Of a stretch of DNA of 64,000 nt, positions 23,958-36,100 are shown one piece after another. The stretch is from Paramecium octaurelia (lineage: Eukaryota; Ciliophora; Oligohymenophorea; Peniculida; Parameciidae), in contig CAJJDP010000114.1 of NCBI GenBank assembly GCA_905182995.1, positions 249,772 through 313,771 on the forward strand, in the 5' to 3' direction. The stretch's first letter is position 1. Each line of letters opens with the position of its first letter. Under the pieces are notes generated by a model. That model did not search any database, was not told the origin of the DNA, and was given only the letters and a program-made list of their open reading frames with translations. The position numbers and the translations under genes are program-made.

Positions 23958-25247
23958 ATGTTTGGAATTCCTTTTCCAGGAGCATTTGGTCACTTTGCTT
24001 ATCATGATGATGATTTCGAAGATGAATATGATGAACAACTTCCACCCCAAGATGTAGATAATAAAGAACTATATGAAATATTAGAAATTCCTCCTTAATC
24101 AGACATTCCTGCTGTTAAATTAGCATATAAATCACTAGCCAAAAAATATCATCCTGATAGACCTGGAGGAAATTAAGAAAAGTTCTAACTGATTCAAAAG
24201 GCAAATGAAGTGTTGTCAGATCCTGAAAAGAAGAAGATTTATGATAAATTCGGAAAATAAGGATTGCTCAAACAACTCAATGTCAAGAATCCTTAATTCA
24301 AAAAATGCGAACCCTATAAGCTCAATCATAAAATTACTCTTAAGGATGTCGCCTTGGGTGCATATCATAAAAAGACTTTAAATGACATTAGAAGATCTTG
24401 TGAAGTATGTTAAGGGTAGGGAGGCAAGCAATCAGTTACTTGTTAGTCATGCAAGGGACATAAAATAGTTTAAATGGTGGTGGAAGTGTAGCCTGGAATT
24501 AATATGCTGCAATAAGCACCTTGTCCTGATTGCAAAGGGTATAATCTATTTTAGAATTATTGTTAGAAAGGGTAAGGCAATAGCAAAGGAGGATGAATGC
24601 AAATCATGCAAAGGACAAGGCAATGTGGAAGGAGTAGTGGATATTGAAATACCAATTGAAAAGGGAGTTCCCGACGGCTATTGTGTGAAATTATATGGCA
24701 AAGGCAATTCTAAAGTAAAATTCAATTTAATATATATTAGCCTGGATATGAAACTGGAGATGTCCATGCTTATCTTGAAATTGAATAGCACCCAAAATTT
24801 ATTAGAAAAGGAACAGATCTATTCTATTAGCATACAATATCTCTGAAGGAAGCTTTAGTTGGCGTTAATATTCAATTAGAAACCTTGGATGAAAAAGTGA
24901 TTAACATTGCAACAGACAAAGTAATAAAGCCAAATCAAATATTAACAATAAAAGAGAAAGGTTTACCTACTTTTAAGGATGAGCTTCATTTTGGCGATTT
25001 ACATGTGTAATTTTACATCGAATTTCCCAAAGAACTGGATGAAGATGTCACGAAGAAATTAGCAGAGGTTTTAACTTATACATTAATATATATTTAGATT
25101 TTACCAGGACCCTCTTTTACGCCCAAACAGAATAGTATAAAGTTGCAAGAGTTTAAATTTGATGACTTCGAGAAGCATCAGGCAAGAATAGAAGAGAATG
25201 AGGATGATGAGTTTAATCAAAATGGGATTGAATGTTCAATATTTTGA
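23958..25247 (+). CDS. Type I (DnaJA) Hsp40 co-chaperone with CaaX end
   Basis: About 401 residues after introns of 28 and 26 nt, plus a probable 30-nt one at 25068-25097 that is also in phase. Order: acidic N-terminal extension, J domain at about 36-96 (ELYEILEIPP, KKYHPDRPGG), four CxxCxGxG-type repeats (CEVCQGQG, CQSCKGHK, CPDCKGKG, CKSCKGQG), then two C-terminal substrate-binding domains. It stimulates Hsp70 ATPase and delivers clients. The G/F-rich linker is very short. The last residues, ECSIF, form a CaaX box like that of yeast Ydj1 and human DNAJA, predicting farnesylation and membrane attachment. Confidence 0.95.
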
Positions 25248-25275
25248 ATTTTTGTTTTAATATATAAAAAATATA

Positions 25276-26505
25276 ATGAATCAAAATTAAAGGAAATTCG
25301 TTAGATGTTTCAATTGTAATATCAAACCTGCAACCATTAAGTGTTTCGATTGCAATGAAAATGAACCAATAAAATTATGTTATCATTGTGATTCTGCCTT
25401 GCATATTGAATAAGATCATTAAAAATAGATTATTCCTTATGATTAGATGGTCATTAGTGAAGAGAGAACAAAATCAGTGACTCCAGAGAAATAACAAGAA
25501 AGCACTCCTCATTTGAGTTCAATTTTAAGATCCAGAATTAAAAAGAATGAAGAAAATGCTAATTATTTGAACAATAATGAAGAACAATTAAATAATAATT
25601 AAGTTAAGTCTATTGAACTAAAGTACAAAATAAAATTGCAAGAATAAGAGAACACCATTAATTTATTGAAACAACATATCGAGAATATTGAAAATAAACA
25701 CAAAGAAAATTTATCAAAAATGCGAGATTAATTAATCAAAGCTCAAGATGAAATATTTAAAAAGCAAGAGGAACAGATTCATGAAATAAATAAATTGAGA
25801 AAGTCTTATGATGACAAAATAGCTCAATACATCTCTTAAGTTGATAGTGAAACCCAATTCAATAATTCACTTCAATCCAAATTGGATGAGTTAAGGTATT
25901 GCTATTATTCTATAATAAAAGAAATGTCCACTAAATAAAACAACAAGAATCATAATAGACAATCTCTCAATTAAGAGCTGAAATTGAAAGAAGAAAATTC
26001 TAGGAGGAGTAAATTTTGATAGATGCTGAAAATTAGCAGATTAAATTGAAGAAAGAGGTTCAATAAGAACTTGAAAAGAACATCACAATTATTAGGAATG
26101 ATTGTACCTTATAAATCGAAGAGTTTAAACAAAAATTGGCAGCAAAAGTAGAACAAATCTAATCTTTACAATAACAAATTTAACAATTATAAAATACACT
26201 TAAGGAAATTGAAAATGTATGGTCCAAGAAACTGTAATATGAATAATAACAATATGAGGAATTAAAGTAATAGATTCATTAATTTTAGAAATAAATACAC
26301 ACAATGTAAGGAAGAATGTGAAAATCTCAAAAAGGAAATCAAGAATCTGTCATCAGAGATATCTATATACTAAAAAGAAAATGAATTATTTTAAAAAGAG
26401 AAATTGTCATTAACAAAATAATTAAACCAATAGATGGAAAAAAATGAGAAAATGGATCGATTTATATACGGATCCAAGAAATCATAAACCAAAATCAAAA
26501 TCTGA
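25276..26505 (+). CDS. B-box zinc-finger coiled-coil protein, 393 aa
   Basis: Introns of 26 and 22 nt leave 394 codons from ATG at 25276. Residues about 10-60 form a B-box-like zinc finger (CFNCNIKPATIKCFDC, then LCYHCDSALHIEQDHQK) with the expected Cys and His ligands. The rest is coiled coil (LQEQENTINLLKQHIENIEN; LKKEVQQELEKNITIIRNDC). There is no RING domain, so it is not a complete TRIM. B-box coiled-coil proteins are common in ciliates; the role here is unknown. Convergent with the URM1 gene, 60 bp between stops. Confidence 0.8.
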
Positions 26506-26565
26506 ATTAAAATCTTTGTTTTAATCATAAAGAATTTCAATTTAATATATATGAAATTCAGTAAA

Positions 26566-26850
26566 TCAACCACCATGTAATGTGGATATGAAACTAACTC
26601 TATCGTTGTGTTGTAATTGGGCTTCTTCTTTATCCTCTAATTCCCAATCGGCATCATTTATTAGCACCAGTATTCCTGGTCTTAGTTATTGAGTGTAGAA
26701 GAAGTCCAATTTCTTAGGATTGCATATTGTTTTCAGTCTAATTATCACATCTGCCATTTTAATCTATTATTCTTCGAATTCCAATGTTATCTCCTTTTTG
26801 TTTTCAAAACAGACATCCAGTCCTCCACCGAAATCAACAATAATTTTCAT
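26566..26850 (-). CDS. URM1: Ubiquitin-related modifier 1 (URM1)
   Basis: 94 residues, intronless. N-terminus [15 protein letters not shown] and C-terminus [20 protein letters not shown] then [12 protein letters not shown] match Urm1 almost completely, including the terminal Gly-Gly that is thiocarboxylated. Urm1 is the sulfur carrier for 2-thiolation of wobble uridine in tRNA and also a protein modifier; it works with an MOCS3/Uba4-type activating enzyme and Ncs6/Ncs2. Length equals the family norm. Confidence 0.96.
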
Positions 26851-26872
26851 TTTATTAATTAAATATTTAATA
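26851..26872. promoter_or_regulatory. 22-bp bidirectional promoter between URM1 and next gene
   Basis: The start codons of URM1 (minus, at 26850) and the plus-strand gene starting at 26873 are only 22 bp apart. The spacer is almost pure A/T. Both transcription start sites must lie in it or within the opposite gene's coding DNA. Confidence 0.6.
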
Positions 26873-27577
26873 ATGTTTTAACTGAATAATAACGAGAAAT
26901 AGATCGATTTCAGAAAATATCAAATGGAACCAATAGATCAAATCTACCTATCATTCAGTCCAAATCAAGAAGAATAAAATACACTCAATCTAAAAACAGA
27001 GGAGATGTCAATTCCTAATATACAATCCTTTTTTACTGATCGCACTAATATTTTCGACTAAAAAGTAGGATATTTCCAAGGATCAGTCCATAATACGGAT
27101 CAATTTGATTTCTACCTAATACCAAAGAGTGAACTAACCAAGTTGCTTAAATAATTAGATAGCTTGCAAAAAATTTAATAAAATTTTGACGCTCTCAATC
27201 AATAAATATAGTCAATATCAAAGCACTCTTCTAAATAGTCCTAACAACATTCCTATAACAATTTACAAAAGTCTGGAACCACCTAATAAGGGTCAGATTA
27301 AAAAGCGCGAAATTTACAACAAAGCTAAATAATGAACGAGGGTTAGCCTCATAAGGATGTTATTAGTGTAAGAGCTTTGGTAGGTCACAGAGACAACTCT
27401 ATTCATTACAACAACAATAAAGAAAATAATTAAGCTTTAATAAATAATTAGAGGACTACAAGTCAATAAAAATAATAGCACCAATAATAAAATTATTCTT
27501 CTGTTAGAAAATTCAATTAACCCTTACCGTCAAGACAAAGATCGCAAACTCACATACACATGAAATATATAAATTGA
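26873..27577 (+). CDS. Low-complexity Q/N/S-rich protein, 234 aa
   Basis: Intronless, 235 codons from ATG at 26873 (MFQLNNNEKQIDFRKYQMEP). The N-terminal third might be ordered (DQFDFYLIPKSELTKLLKQL); the remainder is Q/N/S-rich (QKARNLQQSQIMNEGQPHKD; NNKENNQALINNQRTTSQQ). No domain recognised. Divergent from URM1 and convergent with the polyQ gene, 33 bp between stops. Confidence 0.7.
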
Positions 27578-27610
27578 TAGTTTAGATTACTTAAAAAAAT
27601 CACATAATAA

Positions 27611-27991
27611 TCAAGTCATTTTTCTAAACTAATTTAATTATTACTATTGTTATTATTGTTATTATTATTATTGTATTTTGCTTTATTCTTTAAGCTACTC
27701 TTAGACTAGTTCTATTCTTTTCTTCAGCTTGAGTTACCCCCGCTGCATTGATGCCTTGGTTTGATACCTCTAGACAAATTCCGATTTAAGAAGGGAGAAT
27801 TATTAGATGAGATCTGAGGTGGGTTTTTCTTATTAATGTTCTTCATTGGATGTTTATTATTATTTGACATATTTTACTCTTTCCTTTTGTAGTTTTTTCA
27901 CAATGCCTTCATATGATTTCTTCATTGATTCTGCCTTGATTATGTAGATTTCATTATGATCATTGATTTCCCAATTAGGTAAATCACCCAT
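27611..27991 (-). CDS. Small coiled-coil protein with polyglutamine tract, 126 aa
   Basis: Intronless, 127 codons from ATG at 27991 (MGDLPNWEINDHNEIYIIKA). The middle is basic and helical (LKLKKRIELVQEQLKEQSK), followed by an uninterrupted run of twelve glutamines encoded by mixed TAA, CAA and TAG codons near 27640-27676, then LNQFRKMT. The DNA under the run is an imperfect trinucleotide repeat. No family recognised. The second-codon glycine gives a weak N-myristoylation possibility. Confidence 0.7.
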
Positions 27992-28047
27992 CAATTTTAA
28001 ATAATATATTTTTAATATATTAATTAATTCAATAAATATATTTTAAA

Positions 28048-29612
28048 TCATTGATTATCGATTGAATTATGAGCAATCATTCTTAGTTCTGTTTGGGCAT
28101 TTGAGAATAACTGACTTTGCAATACAATATTCTAATTGGGTTGCTTGTCTTTTTGTTTGCACAAATTGAAGGTTTAATTAAGATTTTGATTGTATAATTC
28201 TTTCAAAGACTTTTGATCTAAGGCAGTTCTACACAAAGGACAGTTCTCATGTTTCATTACCCATTGATATAAGCAATCAGAATGGAAGATGTGATGACAA
28301 GGAGTAAGTCTACAAATGGCATTTTTTTAATATTCTAATAAACAAACCGAACAAGCTTCCTAAACTTCTAATTCCTAACACTCTGGGAATTCCAGGATTT
28401 AAGAATATAACAATTTTGGCATGTATTAATCTAAAAGATTCAAATTCAAATTTGATTTACTCTTTCTCTTTTTATAATAATTGTTATTATTGATTTGAGA
28501 ATTGGATATTGTATTAGTCTCTTCATGCACTCTTGAACTTCTTCTATATCTTATCAGTATAATTATGATCCAAGCCATCAGCAACAAAATGGCTATCGAA
28601 ACCAGTACATACACAATTACTAGGCTTTAATCCATTTCAGGATTGACATCTAAGGAGGATGTGTTTACTGAAATAAATACGAGAATAGGGGTTTATGTTA
28701 CGACTGTGATCAATAATCTTTAGAATCTTTCAATATATTGGTCATATATCAATGGAGACAAATCTATTTATACAGATTAAGTGGATTAATCATGAAAAGA
28801 AATGTAGTAGTTGAAATATGCTTCATTTGCCAGTCCACATTAAAAGGTTTCATACATAATAAATGCTTCAAGGCCAGATGCATGATTTTAGGAATTCATC
28901 AAACCCAAACTCAAGGATATGTTAGAAATCAATTCATCTTTTTAAAAATAGAAATATTCCTTTTTTTGTATTGAAATATTCTTTAGGGGTTGATCTAAAG
29001 ATAAGCGTTAAGCCTATTTTGAACAATCCAAGTCCACAAATTATGAAGAACAAGCACACACTCCTGTTTCAGCATGGCACTATCCTGATTATTAATTACC
29101 ACAATCATTCGGACATAGTTTGTTTTTAGTTTTTGTTATTTTAATAAAATATTAATAATCTGTAAAAAGGCTATCTCTTATTTGAATATCAATGTAGTAT
29201 TTATCATTGCTATCAAAGGTAAATGGATCTATTTAAATCATTTGATATGCCTTCTTCAAACATTGTCCGTTAATATCATAGAATACATCATTCTGAGAAC
29301 TTGTGGAGTTTTTCTTATTTTTTGTAATTGAGAACTCCAAATTTACATCTCCATCTCGAGGATATTCAAAAATCAACCTATCTATTCAAACAATAGTTCA
29401 TACTAAACTGTTATATATTTATCTTAATCTATTTAGTAAGGTTGAAAGTAGAAAGTACTATTTTGAATACTCTAGATCACTTGATATTGAGATTCAATCA
29501 ATTTGATAATCGTGCCAGATTCCTTATATCGTTAGTTGATTGTTAAGATATCTAAAGCGAAGGCTTTAATTAATAATGCGAAAATAAATAAAAAAAGCAT
29601 CAAAAGAATCAT
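28048..29612 (-). CDS. Single-pass membrane RING-H2 protein (probable E3 ubiquitin ligase)
   Basis: 512 residues after one 26-nt intron. Signal peptide MILLMLFLFIFALLIKAFA; an extracellular part with an EGF-like cysteine cluster (CPNDCGNQQSGQCHAETGVC); a transmembrane helix VIVYVLVSIAILLLMAWIII; a basic linker (YKKRKSKSNLNLNLLDQ); and a RING-H2 finger CSVCLLEYQ, CHHIFHSDCLYQWV, CPLCR. The arrangement resembles transmembrane RING-H2 ligases that ubiquitinate membrane clients in the secretory and endosomal system, but here the lumenal part carries an EGF-like cluster rather than a recognisable PA domain. All RING ligands are present. Confidence 0.9.
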
Positions 29613-29899
29613 TCTTTTGATTTTAATTTTAAATTAGCAGGCTATTCCATTAAATTTAGATCTAAAATGTTAAATATCTATTACAAATTTACTAATTTTA
29701 TATTAAAATAATTACAGCTATCTTTATTAATTGAATACCTACTGTATTTTGAATTTACTAAATAAAATGATTCCCTTTATAATAATATCTAAATCATTAC
29801 AAATAAAGGAGACACTTTCTGATGATGAATTTAATTTATAATATTCTTTGATTATTTCTTGAGATTTTAATATATTCTAATTCAAATTAAATTATAAAA

Positions 29900-31609
29900 A
29901 TGGATAGTGCTAGAAAAAATGCATCAAAAAGGGCTGCTTTAGTTCAAAAATTGGATATGCTTGATAGGTCAATTCTACATAACAGTTATCGTCAAGATCT
30001 ATAAAAGACATATTTAAAAAAAAGCACTGAAAAGGAATAAAAAGGAATATAAATAGAATAAGTTTAAGAGCAAGATGAATTGAGTATAGCCTAGAGGAGA
30101 GTTAATTAATTAATCAATTTGAGTAGATAACTTGATGATCAAATTCAGAAGAATGATTTATTGCAATAATAAAAAGTGATGGAGGATATGAATTCAATTT
30201 TGAATTGCTCACTCGATCACTTTATTAATCAATAGGCTGATAGAAATCAAATATTAAATCGATTATAAAGTGATTTTAATGCAAATCACCAAAGTATGTA
30301 AATATTGGAGGGAGAATATTTGATTGCAGAATTCAAAAAAATTAATTAGATGGATTAATAAATCTATCAATAATAATCATAAGAATATGCAGATCTCTAT
30401 GAGGTCTAATATTAAATGCAGGAAGAATTGAAAGTCATAAATGGAGAACTTGAAAAATATCAAAAGGTGAATCAAACAAACAACCTATAAAACTATGTGC
30501 TTCAAGGTTAAGCAAAAAACAAACAGTTTAGTTTGCAATTGATTTAGGAACAATATTATTGTCAAAAAAAAAAGATTAGATCATTTTGCATATTTTACAA
30601 CAAAACTAACGAGTATGATTAAACTTATCAGCCATATTTTAAAATAAAGAATCAAAAACAACTTACATTTGAAAGCAATGACCAATTGAATAATGAAAAT
30701 ACTTCAATTAATTTATGGTCAAGTTCTAAACAAAAGGTGAAGAAGATTAATCCCTATCGTTGTCAATTCTATAAATTTGATCAAATATTTTCAAGAAAGG
30801 AGAATTCGAGATTGAGTCAATATGAATAACTATTTAATCAATTAGAGTTGTTCATTAAAGGAACACTCTACAAATAGATCGATTTAATTCTCAAGAGTTA
30901 TGCGTTTAATAGTCATGAATATCATTTGATTTATAACCAAGATTTAAATGAAAATGTAGAAAAACTTAGAAAATTATGCGAAAAAGAAAAGGCAGATACT
31001 AGTAATGTAAGAATTTATTTAATTTTAAGAAATTGATTGTATTGCTTTGTGATAAAAATAGAGGATTAGTAGTTAGCTTAGTTAATGATATTGTTAAGAT
31101 ACTTTCACATTTCAACAATTAATTGATTGAAGTGAATAGTTTGATATTAACACTAACCAAATTTTAGATAAAAGACTAAGTGAGTGAAGATATTTTAGAA
31201 TGTAATGCTTAAAATATAGAGATGATGCTTGATTGTTTAAGAAGCAAGGAGATATTCAAAGCGGGTCAATTCCACTTGAAAATTGAGATAAATTTAAATA
31301 ATAATGTGAAAAGAGTATTGCACATTTTGATGTTAGCTCCACTCTTAATAGAGAACAATGAATTATTTTGTAAGTAATTCAAGAGCATCTTTAAACGAGA
31401 AAAAGCATTTAAGGAATAAATAGGTTCTAGAATTGAAGGCATTATTAAAGTATAATATAATGTAATATTTATAGAACATTGACAAAATTATAATTTTAAC
31501 ATAGATACCAGAAATGATTCGAACGAAAGATAATTCAGTAAAGAAGATCTCTATAGTTTAAAATATCATCAACTTTTAATCATTGTTAGTACTTAAACAA
31601 GAAAACTGA
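29900..31609 (+). CDS. Coiled-coil protein with degenerate kinesin-like motor fold
   Basis: 553 residues after introns of 23 and 25 nt. The first 215 residues are coiled coil (QRRVNQLINLSRQLDDQIQK). Then KKKIRSFCIFYNKTNEY and CQFYKFDQIFSRKENSRLSQ resemble the kinesin-14 motor start (NIRVFCRVRP, FxFDxVFxxxxSQ). At the place of the P-loop is LILKSYAFNSHEYHLIYN, which lines up with the CIFAYGQTGSGKTYTM block but lacks Gly, Lys and Thr. This would make a non-motor kinesin-like protein comparable to Vik1/Cik1, which dimerise with a Kar3-type kinesin. The similarity is judged by eye; the remaining 250 residues are not recognisable. Confidence 0.65.
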
Positions 31610-32123
31610 GTTTATTATATTAATTTACTTTTATTTTTTTGGATATTCAGTAAAGTTAATCTAATTATATAAAACTAAATTCTATATCTGTTAATTTTTG
31701 AGCATATTAATTTGTAAAATTATACTTATTCTAACATTAATTGATCAACAAAATAACAATTAAATAATTACGGTTTCTAATATTTTATTATTTTTATTAT
31801 TAAAAAATCTTTGATTTTCTTCAAAGTGAAATTGATTCAGTCAATTCATGCATCTTTAATCAGGAATGCTAAATATGGGGGATCAAAGTATATAGAAAGT
31901 ATATTTTGAATATAATTTTAGTAATTACAGTGATACTTTAAAAATACATTTCTTTAGTTTCTATTTAATTTTTATCAATGATTTGTTCAATTTTTAATTA
32001 TATTCAATATAAATAAAGCAAAATTGCAATCAATCTAGTTAGGCAGTAGTTACAAGATAACTAAATATAAATTTATAAGAAATCAATAACAATTTTTTGA
32101 TTTATAATTCAAATAAGCCGAAA
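31610..32123. other. Gene-free convergent gap
   Basis: 514 bp of AT-rich sequence between two convergent genes; no supported frame or repeat. Confidence 0.5.
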
Positions 32124-32807
32124 TCATTGATTCTAATGATTATGCTCTTATTACACCTTTTATCCGTATTAATAAAATGCTTCGTTTTTTCTTCCGTCAG
32201 GATGTGTTTCTTCGCCTTGGCCATGAGGAAGTCCATAATCGGTTTCTCCTTGGTAAATTAATCCATTGGCAAAGAATCGCTGTCCATATTTTGATGTTCC
32301 AATCTAAAAATAATACATAGGTTTTACATAATAATCCCCATTTGGATAGAGAATTCCTCCTTCTTAAAAGAGATTTTACTTCCACAAGCCCTTAAGATAT
32401 GTTCCATCTGGTTTTAACATTTATCCATATCCATTTACTTCTCCTTTGTTCCATTACCCATTATACACACTTCCTTCCGGTCCCAAGTAAGGGGGTAAAA
32501 TGCGATCTTCATTTGTTGGTTTGTAGTTGACTTTTTCTTTAAAGGTTTTAGGTAATTCTGGCTCTTCAAATTTTTCTTCGTATTCTTTCCACTCTTTAGG
32601 CTTGTCTTACTCCAGTTCTTCCTTTTTTTTCTATAACTCTTATTTGGCCTTTTTCCCTCTTAATCCAGTTTAAATTTTCAGAGCTGCCTCATTTTCTTCT
32701 TTTTGGTTTTACTGTGTGCTTTAATCAACAACTGGTTTAATGTCTTCAGGCTTGGTTTCTGATTAATCAACTCCTCCTGGTAAAGGGTCAGACGTACAGA
32801 TACCCAT
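32124..32807 (-). CDS. MORN-repeat protein with IQ motif and N-myristoylation site
   Basis: 219 residues after one 24-nt intron. It begins MGICTSDP, a Met-Gly-x-Cys start that predicts N-myristoylation plus palmitoylation. An IQ-like motif follows (ALKIQTGLRGKKAKQEL), then MORN repeats (VYNGQWNKGEVNGYGQ; IYQGETDYGLPHGQGEETHP). MORN proteins tether to membranes and cytoskeleton, and the IQ motif could bind calmodulin or centrin. A ciliate cortex or alveolar membrane location is a reasonable inference. Divergent from the next gene, 69 bp between starts. Confidence 0.88.
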
Positions 32808-32876
32808 ATTAAATAATTATAGATATAATTAAAAAATAAAATCCAATCGATTAATAATATATTTATCAAAGAATAA

Positions 32877-33156
32877 ATGTCAGAAAGAACACTCGATTTC
32901 ATTGATCAAAGAAATTCAGTCAGAAAACTAGTAACCTGGCCTTGGAATTTTGTATTTGGTTTACAAAGTTTCCAAACAGTCCAACACATTTATAATTTCA
33001 CTGCCAGAACTATATTTGCAGCATCAAGTCTAATTCCATTTTTAAGTACGTCTAACTTAATCTATTATAGCCACCTATAACACTCATCAATTCGCTTATG
33101 CTGAAAATTCAGTGCGTCTAACAAGATATAGAAATTATCACGATGACATTATCTGA
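32877..33156 (+). CDS. Small hypothetical protein, 84 aa
   Basis: ATG at 32877 (MSERTLDFIDQRNSVRKLVT), one 25-nt intron with GTACG donor and TATAG acceptor, 85 codons. The centre is aromatic and moderately hydrophobic (WPWNFVFGLQSFQTVQHIYN). No family recognised. A minus-strand frame also covers this interval but holds a TGA; the clean splice favours this strand. Confidence 0.55.
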
Positions 33157-33906
33157 TATTATTCAAAATCATTAAACCAAAACCATTATCATAATAGTCA
33201 TTATACATTCCCATTTCCAAAATCCTAATCAAAAAGACATTCATTTCAAATACTTTCTTAAATGTGTAATATTTATCTCTACTTCTCAATAATAAATGTT
33301 AAATGGTTAAGACATTACATGTATAAATTTAACACTCATCCAAAATTAAACAATGATCTTTTGAGTATCCATTTATTGTTTCGTTATTTCATTATTTAAC
33401 TTTATAATTTGAATACTCTATTTTATAAGATTACCATTTATTAATAATCCTAAGCCACTTGTTCTCCTTCAATTTTTTAATTTCTAAACCCAAAATACTC
33501 ATATATATATTTAAGAATATCATAATATTACAATCAAATTTGATTCAATATTTAAATCTTTACAAATTATTGATTGATAAAATGATTTATGATTCAATAT
33601 ACTTTTATTCTCCTGCTAATTTAATTTGCTTGTGAGCAGTAGTATTCTACGATTATTCAAATATTGTTTTTCACAATTAATACTACATTTCGTGTTTAAA
33701 TTGCAATAAAATAATATATTAATTCATAGATTTTGTCTATACATCAAGATCATGTTCAAATTATTCAACAATATATTTAAAATGGCTGTCTATAATAATT
33801 AAGTAATAGTTTTTGGAGAATAATCTATGTTCATATGTAAAATAAGTTTACATAATATTAATGTTGATTAAATTATAATTATTTATTTCAAAATTCAATT
33901 TTTGCA
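33157..33906. other. Gap with unresolved minus-strand frame
   Basis: 750 bp. A minus-strand frame from ATG at 33502 (MSILGLEIKKLKENKWLRII) runs leftward with one TGA at 33389-33391 and then overlaps the 84-residue gene on the opposite strand. Segments such as RDKYYTFKKVFEMNVFLIRI look weakly coding. I do not call it a gene. The rest is AT-rich and includes the promoter of the LRR gene. Confidence 0.35.
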
Positions 33907-36100
33907 ATGGAAACATTATAACATATATTAAAAACTCAAGGAACTAATGTTACAACTATAGATCTGGAATTCAAGTACCATTCTATTTCTATCTTAATAG
34001 ATCAATTGACAATTTAGAAGAATTATTGCCATAATTAGCAAATTTTAGCAATCTAAAAGAAGTAATTTCTAAATGAGATAAATAGCTTAATTTACATGGA
34101 AATCGTTTGGCATACTTACCTGATGATTTAAGTTTATTAGACACCGTCGAAGTTCTTGATATCTCCAATAACATTTTCTCTGATGTAAATACTTAACATG
34201 GAATCATTTTAGTTAGGCCAAGTTGTGGATGCATTATCAACGATGCCCAATTTGATTCATCTTGAAATTACATTACAATCAAAGGAAGAGGAGTAATTTA
34301 TTTTAGAATGCCTATCCAATCTTTAAATTTTGAATTCTTAAAAAGTGAATGGTGAATAAGAAGGTGCTGATGAAACCTAGGAGTAATAAAGTGAACAACA
34401 ATCTGAGAGATCCATGAGTGCAGTTTAAGATATTACTCTTTAGTAATACGATCTAGAATAGATGGCTGTATTTTGATAATGAATATTGTTAGATATTATA
34501 TGATAGCATAAGAGAATACAAGAAGGAGGATCAAGAAGATAAACAATTTGATCAATAAATAAGAGCAATAATGCTTGATCTATAATAGAAACTAAAACAA
34601 AACAATCCTGATCACTTAACCAATCTTTATATTTTAACAGTAATACTTAAATTAATTCATAGGCAAAATTTAACTTATATGAAATCTGCTTTAAATCAAT
34701 AATTAAGCATTTCAAAGTTAATGACAAAAGCTTAGATGCAATAATCACCAAAATCCATGATATGCATTTATCAATTTTCAATGACATGTCTAATGTGATT
34801 CAAAATGTCAAACCTTAATCTAAAAACACATCCTAAATTGCTGATAATAAAAAGTAAGTGAATCAACCACAACAAGGAGATAAAGCTGTTGAGAATAGAT
34901 TGAGATTAGAGCTATCAGAACTTCAATAATAAAATGCTGAATTGGAAAAGGAAAATAAGAGATATTTAGATTTACTCATAAAACATTCTAAAGGTGACAA
35001 GTCATCAATACCTAATTCGGAACATGTAATAAAATAATAAAGTGACTCATATCAATCTTAAAATTATACCAAAAATCACCAATCCTCTAGTCAATAAAAC
35101 AATGCTATTTTTCAATCAAAATAGTCTTAAAATCTTAATTCAGTACCTCAACAAATTAATGTCAGACACTTAACATTAAAATAGCTTAAAGATGTTATTC
35201 AAGAAATCTATGAAAGCAAACAGAAATTTGATTAGAAGTGTGCTGAATCTAAATTGCCCAGAGAAACCATGGAATAACATATGTATACTTTTCTAAATTA
35301 GAAATATGGACTTAAGAGTCTTATTATTGAATGGGCTACATCAATAATTAATGCACTTAAAAAGTATTCAGCAGAGGATAATGATGTGGCTGTGTTTGGT
35401 AAAATACTCAGAAATGAATGTGATGAAGAGTTCCGCTTTGTTTAAACTCAAGTAAAAAATACCATGCAAGAATTATTAAAAGTACATTATTATCAATATC
35501 AAAGATGTACTTAAGAGGGAAATTTCCATTGAAACATTAAGCAGAAATCAAGGAAATGCTCAATCAAAGGATAAATGGACAACTTTATGAAGAAGAGGCT
35601 GTGGACATTATCAAATATATGTACAACCAAGAAGATTCTGAATTACTATTGAACAAATTAAAATAATACTACATCGTACCTCATAAAAATCCAGACAGAA
35701 GGTTGACTAGAGAAGAACAATTGTCTTTGCTTCAAGAAAAAGATAAATATAAATTAGAATATTCAGTGTTCCAGAAAATAATCTTAGATTTCCAATTAAA
35801 ATCCCATGAGAAATATCTAAAGAAATTTATTATGACCTTTAAGCAAATGGATACAGATGCTAATGGAATTATTGATGAAGTAATTATTATAATTTTAGTC
35901 TTTAGAATGAATTTCGAAACTTAATTGACGTTCTAAACTTTGGAGCCGGAGATCTAGACATTGAGAAATACTTGAATATCATCGACCCTTATAGTCATTA
36001 ATAGATAACATTTTCATAGTGTGTGACTCTTTTTTCTTCAGAATCTGTGCCTGGCTCTAACGGATAAATCCAAATACTGTAAAAGATATCAGAATAATGA
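33907..36100 (+). CDS. Leucine-rich-repeat protein with coiled coil and EF-hand, 672 aa
   Basis: Seven introns (26, 24, 28, 25, 23, 23 and 26 nt) leave 673 codons. LRRs lie near the N-terminus (LKELNLHGNRLAYLPDDLSL; LDTVEVLDISNNIFSD; MPNLIHLEITLQ). A coiled-coil and Q-rich linker follows (LRLELSELQQQNAELEKENK), then a helical region, then one clear EF-hand, KQMDTDANGIIDENEFRNLI, with D, D, N, I and E at loop positions 1, 3, 5, 8 and 12, so calcium binding is likely. The end, ITFSQCVTLFSSESVPG, looks like a second degenerate EF-hand. This arrangement suggests calcium-regulated protein binding, possibly ciliary. Confidence 0.85.

Noticed and set aside
32906-33502. Minus-strand frame of 199 codons with one TGA
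   Set aside because: It overlaps a cleanly spliced small plus-strand gene and has no recognisable domain; evidence too weak to call.
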